A DNA stretch of 64,000 nt from the NCBI GenBank assembly GCA_020625875.1, contig JAHLAX010000070.1:1-64000 (forward strand). Reading direction: 5' to 3'. Shown one piece after another: positions 59,727 to 64,000 of the stretch. Each line of letters opens with the position of its first letter. Position 1 is the stretch's first letter. The notes below the pieces were generated by a model that searched no databases, was not told the DNA's origin, and saw nothing but the letters and a program-made list of their open reading frames with translations. The stretch is from a bacterium (GTDB lineage: Bacteria; Bacillota; Clostridia; Oscillospirales; Acutalibacteraceae). A program made the translations under genes and the position numbers.

Positions 59727-60611
59727 CTAAAATGTGCTGTATTTTTCCTCGGGTGTCTTTACCCTTTCGGAATTAAAGTATATATAAGTCTGGTCAACAA
59801 TCAGCTTGTTTCCGCCGAAATCGATAACAAAAACGCATTTGCTGTCAATTGATTCCTTTGAAGCTACCTTAAGCGGATTGCGCCTGAACTCACCCTCATC
59901 TGTGGCGTACCTCAGCGCGAAATTATCCGCCGAAATACTGATACTGCCATAGCCCGTAAAGGGCGACAGCTCCGCGTCACCGAGCAGATAATACTGCTTT
60001 TTCAGCAGCTTTATTCCAATGTCAACATTAACAAGACTGCCTATATATTCGCCCGCATCATTAAGAAACATACCGGTTTTATAATACCCTATAGATACGG
60101 TCAGGTTTGAGCGCACGGCTACGGGATTAGCGATACCGTTCGCTCCCGAAAGTCCGCTGTTAATATCAACGCTTACAACATAAGCCGAGCTTCGGTTTAT
60201 AGCCTCTATAATTTGAATCATATCGTCTCTGAGTCTTCCCGAAAAGCCCGTGCCGAGAATACAGTCGACTATAATGTCATAGGATGACAAATCGGTGTAC
60301 TCATCGCAAAAGCACTCGCTCACACCTTTTTTGACGCATTGTTTATAATAATACGCGCCGTCTTCAGAGAGGTTTTCGCTCACTCTCAGAACCACAGGCG
60401 AAAAACCGTGGTCCGAAAGAATCTCAGCCAGAGCGTAACCGTCGCCGCCGTTGTTTCCGCTGCCGCAGATTACGGCTATCGAGCCCTTCCAGCTGACATT
60501 ATCAAAAACGCCCTGCGCCGCTCGCCTCATCAGCTCCTGTCCGCTGACCGAGGTGTTTATTGTAAAAGCGTCGCTCTCGCGCATATTCTTAACTGTAATT
60601 ACGTTTTCCAT
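59727..60611 (-). CDS. NAD(P)H-hydrate epimerase-like (YjeF N-terminal domain) protein without dehydratase domain
   Basis: SGQELMRRAAQGVF, IAVICGSGNNGGDGYALAEIL, IIVDCILGTGFSG, VVSVDINSGLSGANG. Confidence 0.88.
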   Translation of the reverse strand: MENVITVKNMRESDAFTINTSVSGQELMRRAAQGVFDNVSWKGSIAVICGSGNNGGDGYALAEILSDHGFSPVVLRVSENLSEDGAYYYKQCVKKGVSECFCDEYTDLSSYDIIVDCILGTGFSGRLRDDMIQIIEAINRSSAYVVSVDINSGLSGANGIANPVAVRSNLTVSIGYYKTGMFLNDAGEYIGSLVNVDIGIKLLKKQYYLLGDAELSPFTGYGSISISADNFALRYATDEGEFRRNPLKVASKESIDSKCVFVIDFGGNKLIVDQTYIYFNSERVKTPEEKYSTF

Positions 60612-60613
60612 TA

Positions 60614-61084
60614 TTATTCAGATTTTTTCCTTTTTAGTATTCTGGCGGCTGTGCTTCTCATTTTGTATTTTAGATTAATAAGCTTGTGCCAAACTCTCAA
60701 TATAGCGCGTCTGCGTTTGAGAGATTTGCACCAGAATCTCACATATCTTAAGTAAGAAGCATCCCTTACGGTATGCTTCTTATTGCCTTTATACCAGCTG
60801 TCAAGCTTGCCTATTATCTGTTCGCGCTTTACTCCGTATTCGAGCGTCCATTGATTATCGCCACAACAAACATAGCCGTCGTCTTTTATATCGAGAATGC
60901 GGTGAAGCACATACTCGCCGCTTTCGCGAATATAGAGCGGAACATCATATTTTTTGAGCTCATCCGCCCTTACTACACATATTTCGTTGCTGTTGTGCTT
61001 AAGAAGCGGAAACATACTCGTCCCTTTCGGGCGGGTAACATAATAGCCGTTTTCTTGTATAAACTCCGCGATAGTTTTAATCAT
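60614..61084 (-). CDS. S24/S26 family peptidase-like protein
   Basis: RPKGTSMFPLLKHNSNEICVV (catalytic-Ser-like), GEYVLHRILDIKDDGYVCCGDNQ; no N-terminal TM. Confidence 0.82.
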   Translation of the reverse strand: MIKTIAEFIQENGYYVTRPKGTSMFPLLKHNSNEICVVRADELKKYDVPLYIRESGEYVLHRILDIKDDGYVCCGDNQWTLEYGVKREQIIGKLDSWYKGNKKHTVRDASYLRYVRFWCKSLKRRRAILRVWHKLINLKYKMRSTAARILKRKKSE

Positions 61085-61343
61085 CCAAAAGCCCCGCAGC
61101 TTTGAGATTCGTCACAAACGCTTCAGCGTCGCGCTTAGCGACGTCTTCGCTCACCTCGTATTTATTAAGCATAGCAGAAACGAGCTCGTCAAAACTTGTC
61201 TCAACCTTGAGCGTATTATAAATAAACTCTCCTACGCTGTTTATCGTGATAAGCCTGTTAAAATCTTCGCTCTCATCACCCACAGCGACCACAATATAAT
61301 CGTCGCCGAACTGTCTGAGCATAAAGCCGTCTTTAATCTTCAT
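61077..61343 (-). CDS. PqqD family (RRE-like) protein
   Basis: KDGFMLRQFGDDYIVVAVGDESEDFNRLITINSVGEFIYNTLKVETSFDELVSAMLNKYEVSEDVAKRDAEAFVTNLKAAGLLDD. Confidence 0.85.
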   Translation of the reverse strand: MKIKDGFMLRQFGDDYIVVAVGDESEDFNRLITINSVGEFIYNTLKVETSFDELVSAMLNKYEVSEDVAKRDAEAFVTNLKAAGLLDD

Positions 61344-61359
61344 AGTCAGTTTCCTTGTA

Positions 61360-62073
61360 TTAGTTGCTTTTTATTCCGTTATACGCGACAACCGCCGCGT
61401 CATCGTTCATATTGACGCGCAAATCATAGCAGTCAACCTGTTTTAAAAATCCGTCAATAAGGTCGAGCAGCTTGCCCATAAGCTCGGGCTGGCTGGGTCT
61501 GACGGTCTGATTGAGCATTTTAGCCACAACAGAGATTGTGTCAATCTTGCCGATGGAGTTTTCCTCGGCTCTCGAAAGAAAGCAAAGCGCCTTAGCGGGC
61601 ACTCGGATATTACACCCCATACCTTCCTTACCCTGCCACGGAGTACCGTAAACATAGAACACGCCGTCAATTTTGCGTACTATGGGCTTGTCGTCATTTA
61701 TAACCGTCACTCTGTCGCCAAAATTCTTCATCCAAAGATTGCGGTGAGTGCTCTTGCCCGTGCCGCTTTTTGCGGTAAACATTATTGCCTGATTGTCAAC
61801 GCTGATAGCCGAGCAGTGAAAGAAAAACGCGTCGTACCTGTCCATCACGACATAAATATATTTTCGGTACAACGCGGTAAATTCGAGCACGTGCGCCGCG
61901 ACATCGTACGGCGAAAGCACGCGCTCGTTTTCAATATCTTCTTCGGTAACTGCCACAGCGAACTCTGGCTCCTCGCCCTCGTCAGCTATGTAGTCTTTCA
62001 TAAGCTCGTATGTATAGCGGTACTTGATGTCCGCGCTGAAAACTATATCCGCGATTTTATAGTTAAAAATCAT
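61360..62073 (-). CDS. HPr-kinase-like P-loop protein (not canonical HprK)
   Basis: FFHCSAISVDNQAIMFTAKSGTGKSTHRNLWMKNFGDRVTVINDDKPIVRKIDGVFYVYGTPWQGKEG. Confidence 0.82.
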   Translation of the reverse strand: MIFNYKIADIVFSADIKYRYTYELMKDYIADEGEEPEFAVAVTEEDIENERVLSPYDVAAHVLEFTALYRKYIYVVMDRYDAFFFHCSAISVDNQAIMFTAKSGTGKSTHRNLWMKNFGDRVTVINDDKPIVRKIDGVFYVYGTPWQGKEGMGCNIRVPAKALCFLSRAEENSIGKIDTISVVAKMLNQTVRPSQPELMGKLLDLIDGFLKQVDCYDLRVNMNDDAAVVAYNGIKSN

Positions 62074-62594
62074 TATGGTCTGATAATTTCCGCGTAATAT
62101 CCGTCAGTTGTAACAGGAATCTTTTTGTATACACCTGATAAATATATCTGAATGGTTGTCGCGTCTCTGAGAGTCTTCTGAGCGTCGAGATATGTATCGC
62201 CGTTCTTTTCAAACGCTGCTGTGCGCTCTATCTTTTCTACGAGCGTAAGCTGATAGATGGTTACATCATTAATATTTACCTTTCCGTTGCCGTCAACATC
62301 GCCCGCAAGGTATGTAACCTCTTCTCCGCCATTTGTTTCGGGATCAGTCTCATCTCCTACGGGAGAGGAACCTACGTTGTCAATATAATCATCAACCGAC
62401 TCTATTTCTTTGTCTATAACTTTGGGCTCGCCGCCTGCTTCTTCAGAGGCATAAACCGTAACAGCCGAGAAGCAAACCAATGCCGCAATCAAAAGCGCTA
62501 TAGCTGATAACATAAATCTTCTATTCATAATTACCAAAACCTTTCTGTCCGCGTTCTTACTTTTATGCCTCACCGCGGACTGATAAAGCATCAA
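62073..62594 (-). CDS. Secreted dockerin type I-like protein
   Basis: Signal peptide; YLAGDVDGNGKVNINDVTIYQLTLVEKIERTAAFEKNGDTYLDAQKTLRDATTIQIYLSGV; start probably internal MNRRFMLSAI; stop/start overlap TAATG with next gene. Confidence 0.8.
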   Translation of the reverse strand: MMLYQSAVRHKSKNADRKVLVIMNRRFMLSAIALLIAALVCFSAVTVYASEEAGGEPKVIDKEIESVDDYIDNVGSSPVGDETDPETNGGEEVTYLAGDVDGNGKVNINDVTIYQLTLVEKIERTAAFEKNGDTYLDAQKTLRDATTIQIYLSGVYKKIPVTTDGYYAEIIRP

Positions 62595-62600
62595 ATCAGA

Positions 62601-63212
62601 TTATTCTAAATCAGAGAAATCTATTTCAACATTATCCTTCGGGATACCTGAACTGTTGCTTCCCGAAGAACTTGAGCTCGATGATTTGCTCGAAGTGGAG
62701 CTTGACTTTGAACTTGTTTTTGAGCTTGTTTTCGAACTTGTCTTTGAGCTTGAGGACGAAGTCTTGCTGCTTTTGTTCGCTGGCTTCACAACGCTGCTTG
62801 TCTGCGTTGTTTTTGAGCTGGATTTTGATGATGAGGATTTTGCGGAAGAAGTCTTTTTCTTTTCGCCGTTGTCGGAGCTTGTGTTTGAGCTCTTAGCTGT
62901 TGAAGCCGCCTTGCCTACCGACGGATGCTCCGCTACATACTTTTCAACATCAACACTGTTGCCGTCCTTATCTGTAACAGAAACAACGTCACCGTTCTTG
63001 TCTTTGGTAATAACGTTCTTGTCAGCGTCCTTCTCGACACTTGAGCCGTCAGCCTTGGTCTCAACAACCTTAGTTGTCTCTGAAACAGACGTTGTACTCT
63101 TTGTCGCAGTCGAAGAACTGCCCTTAGTTGAACTGTCTTCGCCGCAGGCTGCCATAAATGACGCCAAAATCAAGCACGCGCATAAAACAGCGATAATTCT
63201 TTTGATATTCAT
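62601..63212 (-). CDS. Ser/Lys/Thr-rich low-complexity lipoprotein
   Basis: MNIKRIIAVLCACLILASFMAAC lipobox; SSSKTSSKTSSKTSSKSSSTSSKSSSSSSSG repeats. Confidence 0.8.
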   Translation of the reverse strand: MNIKRIIAVLCACLILASFMAACGEDSSTKGSSSTATKSTTSVSETTKVVETKADGSSVEKDADKNVITKDKNGDVVSVTDKDGNSVDVEKYVAEHPSVGKAASTAKSSNTSSDNGEKKKTSSAKSSSSKSSSKTTQTSSVVKPANKSSKTSSSSSKTSSKTSSKTSSKSSSTSSKSSSSSSSGSNSSGIPKDNVEIDFSDLE

Positions 63213-63426
63213 AACAATCACCTTTTATAATAATATTTTTCCACATATAATAATACAATAAATCACACAAAAACGCAATACCTAATTCGTTGGTAATTAT
63301 GAACAAAATAACAGTTTGTACATAGTATAAAACAGAGAGGACAAACTCTCATTTATAGAATTACCTCCTGACACAAAACAATCAGCGTCTTTCGCTTCGG
63401 GTTACTTCTGTTAACCCAGAAAGGCG

Positions 63427-63456
63427 TTGACTTTTTTATATACTTGGGTATATAAT
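63427..63456 (+). promoter_or_regulatory. Sigma-A-like promoter for murT
   Basis: TTGACT - 18 nt - TATAAT, 30 nt upstream of ATG. Confidence 0.6.
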
Positions 63457-63485
63457 TTGAGTTAGAAAAAACAGGAGTACAATAT

Positions 63486-64000
63486 ATGTTAAGATTCAGT
63501 ATTTTTATCGGAAAACTAATTCAAAAACTCACCCGACTGCGCGGAGGCGGCTCCGCTCTGCCAGGGCTTGTAGTTGAGCGCATCAACCCGCGTTTTGTTA
63601 AAAAAGTTCTTTCAAAGCTGCCATACGGCGTTGCAGCCGTTTCAGGCACAAACGGAAAAACAACGACCACCAAAATTGTGGCGGAGCTGCTCGAAAAGCA
63701 AGGACTGAGAGTTTTTACAAACAACACGGGCAGCAACTTTGTGCGCGGAGTTATCTCGTCGATACTTGATAATATAACAATCAGCGGAAAGTTTGAGTAC
63801 GACATCGCTGTTCTGGAGCTCGATGAAGCTCACGCCGTTAAATTCTGTGAGGCCGCTCCGATTGACTACGCTCTGCTTTTAAATGTTCAGCGCGACCAGC
63901 TTGACCGCTTCGGCGAAATTGACCACACCGCCGTATTGCTCCAGAAGGTGGCGACAGCCGCCAAGCAGGAGGTAGTGCTCAACCGCGAGGATCCGCGCGT
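63486..64000 (+). CDS. murT: Lipid II isoglutaminyl synthase subunit MurT (Mur ligase family), truncated by window edge
   Basis: Plus strand MLRFSIFIGKLIQKLTRLRGGGSALPGLVVERINPRFVKKVLSKLPYGVAAVSGTNGKTTTTKIVAELLEKQGLRVFTNNTGSNFVRG...; not in ORF track because it has no stop. Confidence 0.9.
   Translation, partial: MLRFSIFIGKLIQKLTRLRGGGSALPGLVVERINPRFVKKVLSKLPYGVAAVSGTNGKTTTTKIVAELLEKQGLRVFTNNTGSNFVRGVISSILDNITISGKFEYDIAVLELDEAHAVKFCEAAPIDYALLLNVQRDQLDRFGEIDHTAVLLQKVATAAKQEVVLNREDPR

Noticed and set aside
61360-62594. Lasso peptide or sactipeptide cluster
   Set aside because: PqqD and HprK-like genes fit loosely, but there is no lasso cyclase, leader protease of the B2 type, radical SAM enzyme, ABC exporter or recognisable precursor.
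62656-63261. 201-aa plus-strand ORF (MLPEELELDDLLEVELDFELVFELVFEL...)
   Set aside because: Mirror of the Ser/Lys-rich lipoprotein repeat on the other strand; repeats create an open frame without a plausible RBS or domain.

Overview
The window is chromosomal DNA from a low-to-mid GC Firmicute. Dockerin, cohesin and CBM26-like modules plus the shared gene blocks suggest a Ruminococcus/Oscillospiraceae-type gut clostridium (inference). It is mostly housekeeping: a type II fatty-acid synthesis operon (fabK-fabD-fabG-fabF-accB-fabZ-accC), a PBP1A, hom-lysC, a Na/Pi-PhoU transporter, rqcH, rlmH, murA, a shikimate/tyrosine operon (aroE-aroK-tyrA-aroB-aroA-aroC-chorismate mutase), acpP, an EF-G paralog, a lone trpB, tRNA-Arg(ACG), an M18 peptidase, coaE-tsaC-prfA-DUF951, hflX, a TPP riboswitch with thiT, and murT. 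No CRISPR array, prophage or transposase was seen. The most unusual parts are: (1) a translationally coupled locus at 58.1-63.2 kb with a Ser-rich lipoprotein, a dockerin protein, an HPr-kinase-like protein, a PqqD-like protein, an S24/S26 peptidase, a NnrE-like protein, an SseB-like protein and a cohesin-like/dockerin protein; (2) a secreted metallophosphoesterase carrying two starch-binding-like modules and a dockerin; (3) a dicarboxylate-symporter-like protein with an N-terminal degenerate HATPase/RsbW-like domain; (4) an EF-G paralog with altered G3/G4 GTPase motifs; (5) inverted tRNA-Arg 3' fragments forming a ~37-bp stem next to the intact tRNA; (6) dispersed palindromic intergenic repeats, one inside the aro operon and two with a shared internal block plus terminator.
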